A stretch of DNA of 64,000 bases from an uncultured Alphaproteobacteria bacterium (GTDB lineage Bacteria; Pseudomonadota; Alphaproteobacteria; Rhizobiales; Aestuariivirgaceae), in the NCBI GenBank assembly GCA_945957365.1, contig CAMFKI010000011.1:38841-102840 (forward strand), in the 5' to 3' direction. The stretch's first letter is position 1; each line of letters opens with the position of its first letter. Made by a program: the position numbers and the translations under genes. Shown here in pieces: positions 41,983-51,253 of the stretch. The notes beneath the pieces are model-generated. The model saw only the letters and a list, made by a program, of their open reading frames with translations. It did not search any database and was not told the DNA's origin.

Positions 41983-42990
41983 TCACATCGGCGGCGCATA
42001 CAGCAGACCGCCCGCATTCCAAAGTGCATTGATGCCGCGGTTGATGGCCAGCGGCGTCGAGGGGCCGAGGTTGCGGTCGAAGATTTCGCCGTAATTGCCG
42101 GTGGCCTTGATGGTGCGAGCCGCCCAGTCGGCGTCGAGCCCCATGCTCACGCCGTCACTGCCCTCGAGGCCCAGCAGGCGGCGGACCGAAGCGTTCTTCG
42201 ACTTGGCCTTCTCGTCATCGACATTGGCGGCGGTGATGCCGAGTTCCTCGGCATTGACCAGCGCATAGAGCGTCCAGCGCACGATGTTGAACCACTGCTC
42301 GTCGCCCTGGCGCACGGCCGGACCCAGCGGTTCCTTGGAGATCACGTCCTGCAGCACCATCGCCTCATCGGGATTCTTCAGCCTGAGGCGCACGGCATAG
42401 AGCGCCGACATGTCGGTGGTGAAGGTATCGCACTTGCCGTCGTCGAAGGCCTTCACCAGGTCGTCGAGCTTGTCGAAGCGCACCGGCACGAAGGTCATCT
42501 CCTTTTCGCGGAAGAAATCCTCGACGTTGCTCTCCGTGGTGGTGCCGGTCTGGAAGCAGATCGAGGCACCCGACAGCTGCAGCGCCGAGGTCACGCCCAG
42601 CAGCTTCTTCACGATGAAGCCCTGCCCGTCATGATAGGAAATCCCGACGAAGCGCAGCGGCATTGCAGTCTCGCGGTCCATCGTCCAGGTCGAATTTCGC
42701 GCCAGCACGTCCACCTTGCCGGCCTTCAGCGCATCGAAACGCTCCTGCGCGCTCAGCGGCACATAGGTGACCTTCGCGGGATCGCCCAGCACGGCGGCTG
42801 CCACGGCGCGGCAGAAATCGATGTCGAAACCGGCATAGGCGCCATTCGCATCCTTCGCCCCGAAGCCCTGGAGGTTGGGATTGACGCCGCAGGTGAGGCT
42901 GCCCCTGGCCTTCACGTCATCGAGCGTCGATGCCTGCGCGGCGCCGGCAAGTCCGATCAGCAGGGCCGCAGCGGCCAGAATAGCCTTCAT
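41983..42990 (-). CDS. Amino-acid ABC transporter substrate-binding protein (AapJ-like, second copy)
   Basis: A 335-residue periplasmic binding protein with signal peptide MKAILAAAALLIGLAGAAQA. The mature part follows AapJ: TLDDVKARGSLTCGVNPNLQ, GFDIDFCRAVAAAVLGDPAK, DVLARNSTWTMDRETAMPLR, TDMSALYAVRLRLKNP and the end NAGGLLYAPPM. It is the last gene of the aap operon, 27 bases after aapP, whereas the usual aapJ is first. A second binding protein could widen the substrate range of the same permease. Similarity to aapJ is obvious but the two differ widely, so duplication is not recent. Confidence 0.9.
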   Translation of the reverse strand: MKAILAAAALLIGLAGAAQASTLDDVKARGSLTCGVNPNLQGFGAKDANGAYAGFDIDFCRAVAAAVLGDPAKVTYVPLSAQERFDALKAGKVDVLARNSTWTMDRETAMPLRFVGISYHDGQGFIVKKLLGVTSALQLSGASICFQTGTTTESNVEDFFREKEMTFVPVRFDKLDDLVKAFDDGKCDTFTTDMSALYAVRLRLKNPDEAMVLQDVISKEPLGPAVRQGDEQWFNIVRWTLYALVNAEELGITAANVDDEKAKSKNASVRRLLGLEGSDGVSMGLDADWAARTIKATGNYGEIFDRNLGPSTPLAINRGINALWNAGGLLYAPPM

Positions 42991-43017
42991 TCCGATTCCT
43001 CCGTCTCGCCCGGGAAA

Positions 43018-43755
43018 CTAGCGCAGGATCTGGCTGAGGAACAGCCGGGTTCGCTCGTTGCGGGGATTGCCGAAAAATTCTTCCGGAGCGTTCATTTCGA
43101 TGATCTGGCCCTGGTCCATGAAGATCACCCGGTCCGCCACCTGGCGGGCGAAGCCCATCTCGTGGGTGACGACCAGCATGGTCATGCCCTCGCCCGCCAG
43201 CCCCACCATGGTGTCGAGCACCTCCTTCACCATTTCGGGGTCGAGTGCTGAGGTGGGCTCGTCGAACAGCATGATCTTGGGCATCATGCACAGGGCGCGC
43301 GCGATCGCCACGCGCTGCTGCTGGCCGCCTGACAGCTGGCCCGGATATTTCGTCGCCTGTTCGGGGATGCGCACCCGTTCGAGGAATTTCATGGCCAGCG
43401 CATCGGCCTCGCGCTTCGGCAGCTTGCGCACCCAGATGGGGGCCAGCGTGCAGTTCTCGAGAACCGTGAGGTGCGGGAACAGGTTGAAGTGCTGGAACAC
43501 CATGCCCACGTCGCGGCGCACGTCCTCGATCGCCTTGACGTCGTCGTCGATCTCGAGGCCATCGACGATGATGCGGCCCTCCTGGTGCTGCTCCAGCCGG
43601 TTGATGCAGCGGATCAGCGTCGACTTGCCCGATCCCGACGGTCCGCAGATGACGATGCGTTCGCCCTGCATGACGTCGAGGTTGATGTCGCGCAGCACGT
43701 GGAACTGGCCGAACCACTTGTTGACGCCGATGAAGCGCACCGCGGTGTCCGGCAT
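43018..43755 (-). CDS. aapP: General L-amino acid ABC transporter, ATP-binding protein AapP
   Basis: A 245-residue ABC ATPase: Walker [11 protein letters not shown]-loop [11 protein letters not shown], signature LSGGQQQR, Walker [15 protein letters not shown] and switch His VVTHEMGF are intact. It drives uptake of a broad range of L-amino acids through AapQ/AapM. The ATG at 43755 shares one base with the aapM stop (TGATG), so translation is coupled; the frame is open further upstream but that part is the aapM gene. Identity is supported by the complete aap gene order. Confidence 0.95.
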   Translation of the reverse strand: MPDTAVRFIGVNKWFGQFHVLRDINLDVMQGERIVICGPSGSGKSTLIRCINRLEQHQEGRIIVDGLEIDDDVKAIEDVRRDVGMVFQHFNLFPHLTVLENCTLAPIWVRKLPKREADALAMKFLERVRIPEQATKYPGQLSGGQQQRVAIARALCMMPKIMLFDEPTSALDPEMVKEVLDTMVGLAGEGMTMLVVTHEMGFARQVADRVIFMDQGQIIEMNAPEEFFGNPRNERTRLFLSQILR

Positions 43756-44876
43756 CACCGCCTCCCCGTCCGGGCCAGCCGGCCTTCGGTGAACAGCGCA
43801 TAGCGCGACATCGCGAAGCAGAAGGCGAAGTAGATCAGCGCCGCCACGAAATAGCCGGTGTTGGCCGTCTGCGGCGCGGCCCATTTCGAATCCTGCAGGC
43901 CGGCGTTGATGATGCCGAGGAGGTCATAGATGCCGACCACCAGCACCAGCGTGGTGTCCTTGAACAGGCCGATGAAGATTCCGACGATGTTGGGGATCGA
44001 GATCCGCAGTGCCTGCGGCAGCACGATCTTGGCTGTCGTCTGCCAGCGGCTGAGGCCCAGTGCAAGCCCGGCCTCGCGCTGCCCGCGCGACACGGCCTGC
44101 AGCCCGCCGCGCACCGCCTCCGCCATGTAGGCGGATGCAAACAGGGAAAGGCCGGCGATCGCCCGCATCAGCTTGTCGAGGCTCATGCCGCTGGGCAGGA
44201 ACAGCGGCAGCATGACGCTGGCCATGAACAGCACGGTCACCAGCGGCACGCCGCGCCACAGCTCGATGAAGGCGATGGAGGCGCCGCGCACCACCGGCAG
44301 TTCCGACTGCCGCCCCAGCGCCAGCAGAATGCCCAGCGGCAGCGACAGCACGATGCCCGTCACCGCCACCACCAGCGTCACGACGAGCCCGCCCCAGTTC
44401 GTCGTCTCGACCGGCGGCAGGCCGAACACGCCGCCGCCGAGCAGCACGAAGGCGATGACCGGATAGGCGACCAGCAGGAACAGCGCGTTGAAGCGCTTGG
44501 CGGGTGCCGCCGGCATCAGCATGGGCGCCAGCGCCGCGGCCCCGATCAGGAAGGTCAGCACCGGCCGCCAGCGCTCGCCCAGGGGATAGAAGCCGAACAC
44601 CCACTGCGGAAACTTCTCCCAGACGAAGGGCCAGCATGCGCCCGCTCCCGGCACGGCGCAGGCGCTGCGGTCGGCACCCGTCCACACCGCGCGCAGCACG
44701 GTCCAGTCCAGCACCTGGTAGGCGAGCCAGCCCAGGAGCAGGCCAAGGCCCAGCGTCAGCGCCGTGCTGCCCGGCCCGGCGAACAGGTTCTCGCGCAGCC
44801 AGGCCAGAGGGCCGGCATGGCCCCGCGGTGGCGGTCGAAGCGGCGCATCGCTGGCGCGCACGTAGCTGGCGCTCAT
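43755..44876 (-). CDS. aapM: General L-amino acid ABC transporter permease AapM
   Basis: A 373-residue permease with about eight membrane helices; the long N-terminal part before the conserved core is typical of AapM rather than of smaller HisM permeases. The core contains [20 protein letters not shown] and the EAA loop [20 protein letters not shown], which contacts AapP. A periplasmic loop holds Cys residues ([15 protein letters not shown]). The gene starts four bases after the aapQ stop. Complex expected: AapJ-Q-M-P2 in the inner membrane. Confidence 0.94.
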   Translation of the reverse strand: MSASYVRASDAPLRPPPRGHAGPLAWLRENLFAGPGSTALTLGLGLLLGWLAYQVLDWTVLRAVWTGADRSACAVPGAGACWPFVWEKFPQWVFGFYPLGERWRPVLTFLIGAAALAPMLMPAAPAKRFNALFLLVAYPVIAFVLLGGGVFGLPPVETTNWGGLVVTLVVAVTGIVLSLPLGILLALGRQSELPVVRGASIAFIELWRGVPLVTVLFMASVMLPLFLPSGMSLDKLMRAIAGLSLFASAYMAEAVRGGLQAVSRGQREAGLALGLSRWQTTAKIVLPQALRISIPNIVGIFIGLFKDTTLVLVVGIYDLLGIINAGLQDSKWAAPQTANTGYFVAALIYFAFCFAMSRYALFTEGRLARTGRR

Positions 44877-44880
44877 GCCC

Positions 44881-46059
44881 TCACCTCCCCACCAGCCGGT
44901 GGCGGGCGTTGAACCAGTTCATGAAGGCCGAGGTCAGCAGGCTCAGGGTGAGGTAGACCACCATCCAGATCGCCACCACCTCGATGGCCTGCCCGGTCTG
45001 GCCCAGGATCGTGCCCCCCGTGGAGACCAGGTCCGGATAGCCGATGGCGACCGCGAGCGAGGAATTCTTGGTGAGGTTCAGGTATTGGCTGGTCAGCGGC
45101 GGGATGATGACGCGCAGCGCCTGCGGCAGCACCACCAGCCGCATCGCGAGGCCGGGCTTCAGGCCGAGCGCCAGCGCCGCCTCGCCCTGCCCCCTGGCGA
45201 CGGCGCCGATCCCGGCGCGCACCGCCTCGGCAATGAAACCCGCGGTATAGATCGACAGCGCCAGCAGCAGTGCGATGAATTCCGGCACCAGCGTCATGCC
45301 GCCCGAGAATCCGAAGTTTCCGCGTACCGGATAGTCGAAGGTCACGGGCCATCCGGCGGCGGCCAGGAACAGCACGGGCACGGCGATGATGGCCAGCAAC
45401 GACAGCAGAACGACAGGCGGCTTCACCCCCGTCCGCTCCCGCCGGCGTTGGCCCCAGAAGCTCAGCGCCACGGTCAGCAGCAGGGCGCAGCCGAGGCCCA
45501 GCCATGCGGTCCAGACCCCCGGCCCGAACTGCGGGGCGGGAAGCGTCAAACCCTTGTTGGAGAGTGCTGCGGGGCCGAGGATGATGGCACTGCTCGCCTG
45601 CGGCAGCGGCGTCAGCACCAGACGGTACCAGATGAACAGCTGCAGCAGCAGCGGCACGTTGCGCACCGCCTCGATGTAGCCCGCCGCCAGCCGCGAGGCC
45701 AGCCAGTTGCGCGACAGCCGCATCAACCCGATGGCAAGCCCCAGCGCCGTCGCCAGCCATATGCCCAGGGCCGAGACCAGCAGGGTGTTGAGAAATCCCA
45801 CCATCAGGGCGCGGACGTAGTTGTCCTCAGCCGTATAGGGGATGAGCGAAAACGAGACCTCGAAGCCCGACTTGCGCCACAGGAAGCCGAAGCCCGACAC
45901 GATGTGGCGGCTGGCCATGTTGGCATAGGTGTTGAGGGCCAGCGCGTAGAACAGCGCGGCGATTACTGCCAGCAGCAGCACCTGCAGCGCCACGCCGCGC
46001 AGCCGGACACTGTTCCACGGTGAGCGGCCGTGCCGCTGCCGCGCCTCCCCGAGGCTCAT
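44881..46059 (-). CDS. aapQ: General L-amino acid ABC transporter permease AapQ
   Basis: A 392-residue permease with about eight membrane helices and the AapQ-specific long N-terminal half (VLLLAVIAALFYALALNTYA; ASRHIVSGFGFLWRKSGFEV; YTAEDNYVRALMVGFLNTLL). The conserved permease core includes YIEAVRNVPLLLQLFIWYRL and the EAA loop EAALALGLKPGLAMRLVVLP. Pairs with AapM as a heterodimer. A hairpin lies between this gene and aapJ and should set the relative amount of permease to binding protein. Confidence 0.94.
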   Translation of the reverse strand: MSLGEARQRHGRSPWNSVRLRGVALQVLLLAVIAALFYALALNTYANMASRHIVSGFGFLWRKSGFEVSFSLIPYTAEDNYVRALMVGFLNTLLVSALGIWLATALGLAIGLMRLSRNWLASRLAAGYIEAVRNVPLLLQLFIWYRLVLTPLPQASSAIILGPAALSNKGLTLPAPQFGPGVWTAWLGLGCALLLTVALSFWGQRRRERTGVKPPVVLLSLLAIIAVPVLFLAAAGWPVTFDYPVRGNFGFSGGMTLVPEFIALLLALSIYTAGFIAEAVRAGIGAVARGQGEAALALGLKPGLAMRLVVLPQALRVIIPPLTSQYLNLTKNSSLAVAIGYPDLVSTGGTILGQTGQAIEVVAIWMVVYLTLSLLTSAFMNWFNARHRLVGR

Positions 46060-46100
46060 GCCGCCGCAACCTCACATGCCACGTGCGCCACCCTGAATCC

Positions 46101-46131
46101 AAAAACCCGGGGCAATGCCCCGGGTTTCTCT
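46101..46131 (-). terminator. Hairpin between aapJ and aapQ (attenuator/terminator)
   Basis: AAACCCGGGGC-AAT-GCCCCGGGTTT forms an 11-bp stem with a T-run after it on the minus strand (GGGTTTTTGG). It lies 15 bases after the aapJ stop, where partial termination usually keeps binding-protein expression higher than that of the permease genes. Confidence 0.75.
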
Positions 46132-46145
46132 GAATGCAACGGTTC

Positions 46146-47192
46146 TCAGCGGACGGGCGGAGCGTATTGCAGGCCGCCATCCTTCCACAGCGCGTTCTTG
46201 CCGCGTTCGATCTTGAGCGGCGAATCCTTGCCGACATTGCGGTCGAAGATCTCGCCGTAATTGCCCACCTGCTTGATCGCGGCCAGGGCCCAGCCCTCGT
46301 CGACGCCCATGCCGATGCCGAAGCCGGCGGCGGTGCCGTCGGCCGAGGTGACGCCGAGCAGGCGCTGCACTTCCGGATTGGTCGAGGTCTTCTTCATGTC
46401 GTCGGCGTTCTTCGAGGTGATGCCGAGTTCCTCGGAATTGACCAGCGCGAAGTAGACCCACTTCACGATATTGAACCAGGCGTCGTCACCCTGGCGGACG
46501 ACGGGGCCCAGCGGTTCCTTGGAAATGATTTCAGGCAGCACCACGTTGTCGTCCGGCGTCGCCATCTTGAGGCGCTGGGCATAAAGTCCGGACTGGTCGG
46601 TCGAGTAGCTGTCGCAGCGGCCGTCCTGATAGGCAGCGATGGCCTCGTCGTTCTTCTCGAAGGTCAGCAGCTTGTAATCCATCTTATGGGACTTGAAGTA
46701 GTCCGCGATGTTCAGTTCCGTCGTCGTGCCGGACTGGGTGCAGATGGTGGCGCCGGCGAGGTCGTTCACCGACTTGACGTTCGGGTGCTTCGCCTTGTTC
46801 ACGATGAAGCCCTGGCCGTCGTAATACATGATGCCCGCGAACTTGAGGCCAAGCGACGTGTCGCGGCTCATGGTCCAGGTGGTGTTGCGCGAGAGGAGGT
46901 CGATCTCGCCCGACTGCAGCGCGGTGAAGCGCTCCTTGGCGGTCAGCGGCGTGAACTTCACCTTGGTGGCGTCGCCCAGCACCGCAGCGGCCACGGCGCG
47001 GCAGAAGTCCACGTCCATGCCGGTCCAGTTGTTCTGTGCGTCCGGGACCGAGAAGCCCATGAGACCCTGGCTCACGCCGCACTGCACGAACCCGTGCTGG
47101 CGCACGTCGTCCAGCGTTCCGGCACTGGCGGCACCGGCGATCGCCACCGTTGCAGCGGCTCCGAGCATCAGTGTTATGAGCTTGTTCTTCAT
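46146..47192 (-). CDS. aapJ: General L-amino acid ABC transporter, substrate-binding protein AapJ
   Basis: A 348-residue periplasmic binding protein: signal peptide MKNKLITLMLGAAATVAIAG, cleavage near AASA-GTLDD. AapJ-type segments are TLDDVRQHGFVQCGVSQGLM, GMDVDFCRAVAAAVLGDATK, DLLSRNTTWTMSRDTSLGLK and the C-terminal WKDGGLQYAPPVR. First gene of the aapJQMP operon; the ATG at 47192 is chosen for the signal peptide over a start ten codons upstream. The Cys pair seen in the family (QCGVSQ, DFCRA, ICTQSG) is present. Confidence 0.95.
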   Translation of the reverse strand: MKNKLITLMLGAAATVAIAGAASAGTLDDVRQHGFVQCGVSQGLMGFSVPDAQNNWTGMDVDFCRAVAAAVLGDATKVKFTPLTAKERFTALQSGEIDLLSRNTTWTMSRDTSLGLKFAGIMYYDGQGFIVNKAKHPNVKSVNDLAGATICTQSGTTTELNIADYFKSHKMDYKLLTFEKNDEAIAAYQDGRCDSYSTDQSGLYAQRLKMATPDDNVVLPEIISKEPLGPVVRQGDDAWFNIVKWVYFALVNSEELGITSKNADDMKKTSTNPEVQRLLGVTSADGTAAGFGIGMGVDEGWALAAIKQVGNYGEIFDRNVGKDSPLKIERGKNALWKDGGLQYAPPVR

Positions 47193-47314
47193 CGATATTC
47201 CTCTTTCTGACCTGTGTGCCACAGGCTGCGCCGTCCTGCCGACGAGTTACAGCATCCTAGGGGCGAATGAGTCCCCCGGTTGCATCCCAAAACAATCGGA
47301 AAACGAGTAGCAGG

Positions 47315-48058
47315 TCAAGGAGAAAGCAGGCGTTCCACAGCCGCCGCAAGCGCGCCGATCTCGGCAAAACACGGCGCCTCCGGCTTGGCCGGGCGGGCGA
47401 TCATCACCACCGCGATGCCTTGCTCGCGCGCGGCCGCAAGCTTCGCCGCCGTGGCGCTGCCGCCGGCATTTTTCGTGACGAGATGGGTGATGGCGTTTTC
47501 ACGCATCACCACGCTTTCCTGTGTCAGGCTGAAGGGCGGCCGCTCACGAACGACGCGCCAGTTCGGCGGTGGGTCGAGCGGCGGTTCCTCGATCATCCGC
47601 GCAATGCCCGAGATATCGGCACGGCTGAAAAATGGGGCGACATCCTTGCGACCGGTGGTCAGCAGCACACGCGCGCCGGGGGGCAGAAGCAGGGCGGCGA
47701 CCTCGGGCGCGGCCGCATCGGTCCAGCGGTCGCCGGGGCCCGGACGCCATGCCGGCCGCTCGAGGCGGAGCAGCGGCGTGCCCGTCCGCAGGCATGCCGA
47801 ATGCGCATTGTGCGAGATGCGTGCGGCGAAGGGATGCGTGGCATCCACAACCACCGAAATTGCATCCGCGGCAACGTATTTTGCCATCCCGTCGACACCG
47901 CCGAAACCACCGATGCGATGCTCCCCGACGGGCAGTTCTGGCGCTTGCGTGACACCCGCCAGCGAGGTGATCACCGCATGCCCGCGGCCCGTCAGCACCC
48001 CTGCCAATTCGCGTGCATCACGCGTTCCGCCGAGGATCAGGATGCGCTCAGCGGGCAT
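47315..48058 (-). CDS. cobK: Precorrin-6A reductase CobK
   Basis: A 247-residue NADPH-dependent reductase converting precorrin-6A to precorrin-6B (dihydro form), between CobF/CbiD and CobL. The N-terminal nucleotide-binding segment is ILILGGTRDARELAGVLTGR; VVDATHPFAARISHNAHSAC and RPPFSLTQE followed by HLVTKNAGGSATAAKLAAAR are family hallmarks. Its ATG lies inside the 3' end of cbiD (11-base overlap), so the pair is translationally coupled and transcribed away from cobA. Confidence 0.95.
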   Translation of the reverse strand: MPAERILILGGTRDARELAGVLTGRGHAVITSLAGVTQAPELPVGEHRIGGFGGVDGMAKYVAADAISVVVDATHPFAARISHNAHSACLRTGTPLLRLERPAWRPGPGDRWTDAAAPEVAALLLPPGARVLLTTGRKDVAPFFSRADISGIARMIEEPPLDPPPNWRVVRERPPFSLTQESVVMRENAITHLVTKNAGGSATAAKLAAAREQGIAVVMIARPAKPEAPCFAEIGALAAAVERLLSP

Positions 48059-49094
48059 GCGCGATGATCTCGCCCCGGCGCGACACGACGATGACGTCCG
48101 CCATCACCGGGGCATCGCGCAGCACCTCGCGCACGGTGCGCAGCCCGGCCTCCGCCACACGTTGCGCCAGGTCCATTCCCTGCGCCATTTCAAGAACTTC
48201 CTGCGCCGTATTGGCAGCAAGCACTGGCTCGCGGGGCAGTTCCGGACAGAGATCTGCAAGCCATTGCATGTCAACCTGCGAGCGGCCCGAATGAAGGTCC
48301 AGCGCACCCTGCCCCAGCTTCGAGATCTTGCCGAACCCACCGCCGATCGTCACCCGCCCGACCGGGTGGCTGCGCAGATATTTCAGCAGCCCGCCGGCAA
48401 AATCGCCCATGTCCAGCATCGCCTCAAGCGGCAAGCCGTAAAGCGCCCGCACCGCATCCTCCGACGTCGACCCGGTGCAGCCCGCCACATGCGAAAGCCC
48501 CATCGCACGCGCCACATCCACCCCGCGATGGATCGACGCGATCCACGCCGCGCAGGAAAACGGGTGCACGATCCCCGTCGTGCCGAGGATGGAAAGACCG
48601 CCGACAATTCCGAGGCGCGGGTTCCAGGTCTTCGCCGCAAGCTCGGCGCCATTCGGTATGGAAATTTCGATTTCAGCGGCCGTTCCGCCCATCTCGGCAA
48701 TGACCTCCCGCATCATCTGGCGCGGCACCGGGTTGATCGCGGCCTCGCCCGGGGCGACCGGAAGGCCCGCCTTGGTAACCGTGCCGACGCCCGGCCCCGC
48801 CTTGAAGCGGATGCCCTCGCCGCCTTCGCGCACGGTGGCCAAAACCATGCAGCCGTGCGTGACGTCCGGATCATCGCCCGCATCCTTGATGATTCCGGCG
48901 CGTGCCCAGCCGTCGCCCCGTTCCTCCAAAGCCAATGGAAAGGCTGGCGTTTCGCCCTTGGGCAGCGTGATCGAGACCGGATCGGGGAATTCTCCGGTCC
49001 GCAATGCCGCAAATGCTGCCTTCACTGCCGCCGTTGCGCATGCGCCCGTGGTCCAGCCGCGCCTTAACTCGCCTTCGGGCTTCTCACTTCGCAT
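48048..49094 (-). CDS. cbiD: Cobalt-precorrin-5B (C1)-methyltransferase CbiD
   Basis: A 348-residue C1 methyltransferase: GELRRGWTTGACATAAVKAA at the N-terminus, AGDDPDVTHGCMVLATV, VGTVTKAGLPVAPGEAAINP, GTTGIVHPFSCAAW and GRVTIGGGFGKISKLGQGAL are diagnostic of CbiD. In oxygen-dependent cobalamin pathways CobF normally does this step; many alphaproteobacteria instead use CbiD, as seems to be so here. The ATG at 49094 shares the tetranucleotide CATG with a possible start of cobA on the other strand. A start at 49118 is also possible. Confidence 0.95.
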   Translation of the reverse strand: MRSEKPEGELRRGWTTGACATAAVKAAFAALRTGEFPDPVSITLPKGETPAFPLALEERGDGWARAGIIKDAGDDPDVTHGCMVLATVREGGEGIRFKAGPGVGTVTKAGLPVAPGEAAINPVPRQMMREVIAEMGGTAAEIEISIPNGAELAAKTWNPRLGIVGGLSILGTTGIVHPFSCAAWIASIHRGVDVARAMGLSHVAGCTGSTSEDAVRALYGLPLEAMLDMGDFAGGLLKYLRSHPVGRVTIGGGFGKISKLGQGALDLHSGRSQVDMQWLADLCPELPREPVLAANTAQEVLEMAQGMDLAQRVAEAGLRTVREVLRDAPVMADVIVVSRRGEIIAHAR

Positions 49095-49116
49095 GGGCCC
49101 ACTGTATAAGGCTGCC

Positions 49117-49986
49117 ATGGGACTTGGACCAACGAAAAGGATCGGCGACTGGGTGAGCTCGACCGAGCAGCAGACCGGCTTTGCGCGGCTGGATGCCGAG
49201 ACATTTCCGAGCTTTGAACCGGGCTGGGTGTGGCTGGTGGGGGCCGGCCCCGGCGCTCCGGGGCTGATGTCGCTGATGTGCTACCACGCGCTGCAGAGCT
49301 GCGACGTGGTGGTTTACGACGCTCTGGTGAACCCCGACATCCTGCGCTGGGTGAAGGTGGGCGCCGAACTGGAATACGCCGGAAAGCGCGGCGGCAAGCC
49401 GTCGCCGACCCAGAAGGACATCACGCTGCGCCTGATCGAACTGGCCCAGGCCGGAAAGCGCGTACTGCGCCTCAAGGGCGGCGATCCCTTCATGTTCGGG
49501 CGCGGCGGCGAGGAGTGCCAGAACTTGGCGATGGCGCAAATTCCGTTCCGGATCGTGCCGGGAATCACCGCCGGAATCGGCGGCCTGGCCTATGCCGGAA
49601 TGCCCGCAACCCACCGTGATACCAACCATTCCGTCATCTTCCTGACCGGCCACGACGCGACCGGCAACATGCCGGCCAACGTCAACTGGGGGGCCGTCGC
49701 ACTGGCCTCGCCGGTGATCGTCATGTACATGGCGGTGAAGCACCTGGGCGAAATCGCCGCCGCGCTGATGGCGGGGGGCCGAACTGCCGACGACCCGGTG
49801 ACCATCGTTTCCAATGCCTCCATGCCGCACCAGCACGTCGCCTCGACCACCCTCGGTGGGGCGGGCGACTTCGTGGCGGCGAACGAGCCGCCGACGCCGG
49901 CCATCGTGGTGGTGGGCAAGGCCGCAGACTGGCGGAGCCTGCTCGACTGGTACAAGGGGCCCCTGCGGGAGAACCCGGTTGGCTAG
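49117..49986 (+). CDS. cobA: Uroporphyrinogen-III C-methyltransferase CobA
   Basis: A 289-residue SAM-dependent enzyme that methylates C2 and C7 of uroporphyrinogen III to give precorrin-2, the entry to cobalamin (and siroheme). Motifs: WLVGAGPGAPGLMSLMCYHA, VVYDALVNPDIL, AGKRGGKPSPTQ, RLKGGDPFMFGRGGEE and VPGITAGIGGLAYAGMP. It is single-domain, without the CysG-type dehydrogenase/ferrochelatase part. An N-terminal extension of about 35 residues precedes the first strand. The start could be the ATG at 49093 instead, adding eight residues. It overlaps cobB by eight bases. Confidence 0.94.
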   Translation: MGLGPTKRIGDWVSSTEQQTGFARLDAETFPSFEPGWVWLVGAGPGAPGLMSLMCYHALQSCDVVVYDALVNPDILRWVKVGAELEYAGKRGGKPSPTQKDITLRLIELAQAGKRVLRLKGGDPFMFGRGGEECQNLAMAQIPFRIVPGITAGIGGLAYAGMPATHRDTNHSVIFLTGHDATGNMPANVNWGAVALASPVIVMYMAVKHLGEIAAALMAGGRTADDPVTIVSNASMPHQHVASTTLGGAGDFVAANEPPTPAIVVVGKAADWRSLLDWYKGPLRENPVG

Positions 49987-51253
49987 GGCCATCGTCGTCG
50001 CCGCCCCATCATCCGGCAGCGGCAAGACGCTGATAACACTGGGACTTCTGAGAGCCTTCCGAAACCAGGGGGTGCGCGTGGCGGCGGCCAAGGTAGGCCC
50101 CGATTACATCGACCCCCGCTTCCACGAAGCAGCCACCGGCGGGCCCTGCTACAACCTCGACCCCTGGGCGATGAGCGCCAGCCAGATCAATGGCTTGGTG
50201 GCAGACCTCGCGCGCGGGTCCGACCTCGTGATCATCGAAGGCGTCATGGGCCTGTTCGACGGCCCGCGTGGGGCCAAGGGCTCGACGGCTGACCTCGCCG
50301 CCATGCTGAACCTGCCAGTGCTGTTCACGCTCGATTGCCGCCACCAGGCCCAGTCCGCAGCTGCACTGGTGCATGGTTTTGCGAGCTATCGCAAGGGTTT
50401 GGATCTGGCAGGCGTCATCCTGAACCGCACGGCGAGCGAGCGCCATGAACTGTTGCTGCGCGAGGCCATCGGCGACCGGGTTGTGCTGGCGCTGCGCAAC
50501 GACGATAGGCTGGCGTGGCCGTCGCGGCACCTCGGCCTGGTGCAGGCGCAGGAGAACCGCGATCTGGAGGCCTTCATCGAGGCTGCGGCGCTGCGGGTGA
50601 ACCACGGGGCGGCGCTGGAGCGCATCCTCGAGCTTGCGCAACCACTCCACCTGGCTCCCGGACCGTCCGTCCTGCCTCCCCTCGCAGCGTCGGTCGCCGT
50701 TGCGCGCGACGACGCATTTTCTTTTTGTTATAGCCACTTGCTTGATAGCTGGCGGCGGCAGGGCGCCACGCTTTCATTCTTCTCGCCGCTCGCCGACGAG
50801 GCACCCGATCACAAGTCGGAGGCGGTATTCCTTCCGGGTGGCTATCCCGAACTCCATGCCGGGCGGATTGCCGGAAACACCAGATTCCTCAAGGGAATAA
50901 GGGAACATCGTGGCATCGTTTACGGCGAGTGCGGCGGCTACATGGTGCTGGGCGTTTCCCTTATCGATTCCAATGGGATAAGCCATGCCATGGCGGGGCT
51001 GCTGCCGGTCACCACGAGTTTCGCCACGCGCAAGCTGCATCTGGGGTATCGGCAGTTGGATGCGCTGACCGGCGCCCCCTGGAGCGGGCGCCTCATGGCG
51101 CACGAGTTCCATTATTCGACAGTGGTGTCCGAGGGACAGGCCGACCGCCTGTTCGCCGCCCATGATGCGGCCGGAAACACTTTGGAAAACATGGGCTTGC
51201 GTCGCGGCCGCGTGATGGGCTCCTACGCCCATGTCATCGCGGAGGCGTCGTGA
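49979..51253 (+). CDS. cobB: Hydrogenobyrinic acid a,c-diamide synthase CobB (CbiA type)
   Basis: A 424-residue glutamine-dependent amidotransferase that amidates the a and c carboxylates, making the substrate of CobN. N-terminal P-loop [10 protein letters not shown] and [17 protein letters not shown]; the C-terminal glutaminase has the nucleophile Cys in [11 protein letters not shown] and His in MAHEFHYS. The start appears to be a TTG at 49979, preceded by GGGAG eight bases upstream and overlapping the cobA stop; no ATG or GTG precedes the P-loop at a suitable distance. GTGA overlap with cobQ. Confidence 0.92.
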   Translation: MARAIVVAAPSSGSGKTLITLGLLRAFRNQGVRVAAAKVGPDYIDPRFHEAATGGPCYNLDPWAMSASQINGLVADLARGSDLVIIEGVMGLFDGPRGAKGSTADLAAMLNLPVLFTLDCRHQAQSAAALVHGFASYRKGLDLAGVILNRTASERHELLLREAIGDRVVLALRNDDRLAWPSRHLGLVQAQENRDLEAFIEAAALRVNHGAALERILELAQPLHLAPGPSVLPPLAASVAVARDDAFSFCYSHLLDSWRRQGATLSFFSPLADEAPDHKSEAVFLPGGYPELHAGRIAGNTRFLKGIREHRGIVYGECGGYMVLGVSLIDSNGISHAMAGLLPVTTSFATRKLHLGYRQLDALTGAPWSGRLMAHEFHYSTVVSEGQADRLFAAHDAAGNTLENMGLRRGRVMGSYAHVIAEAS

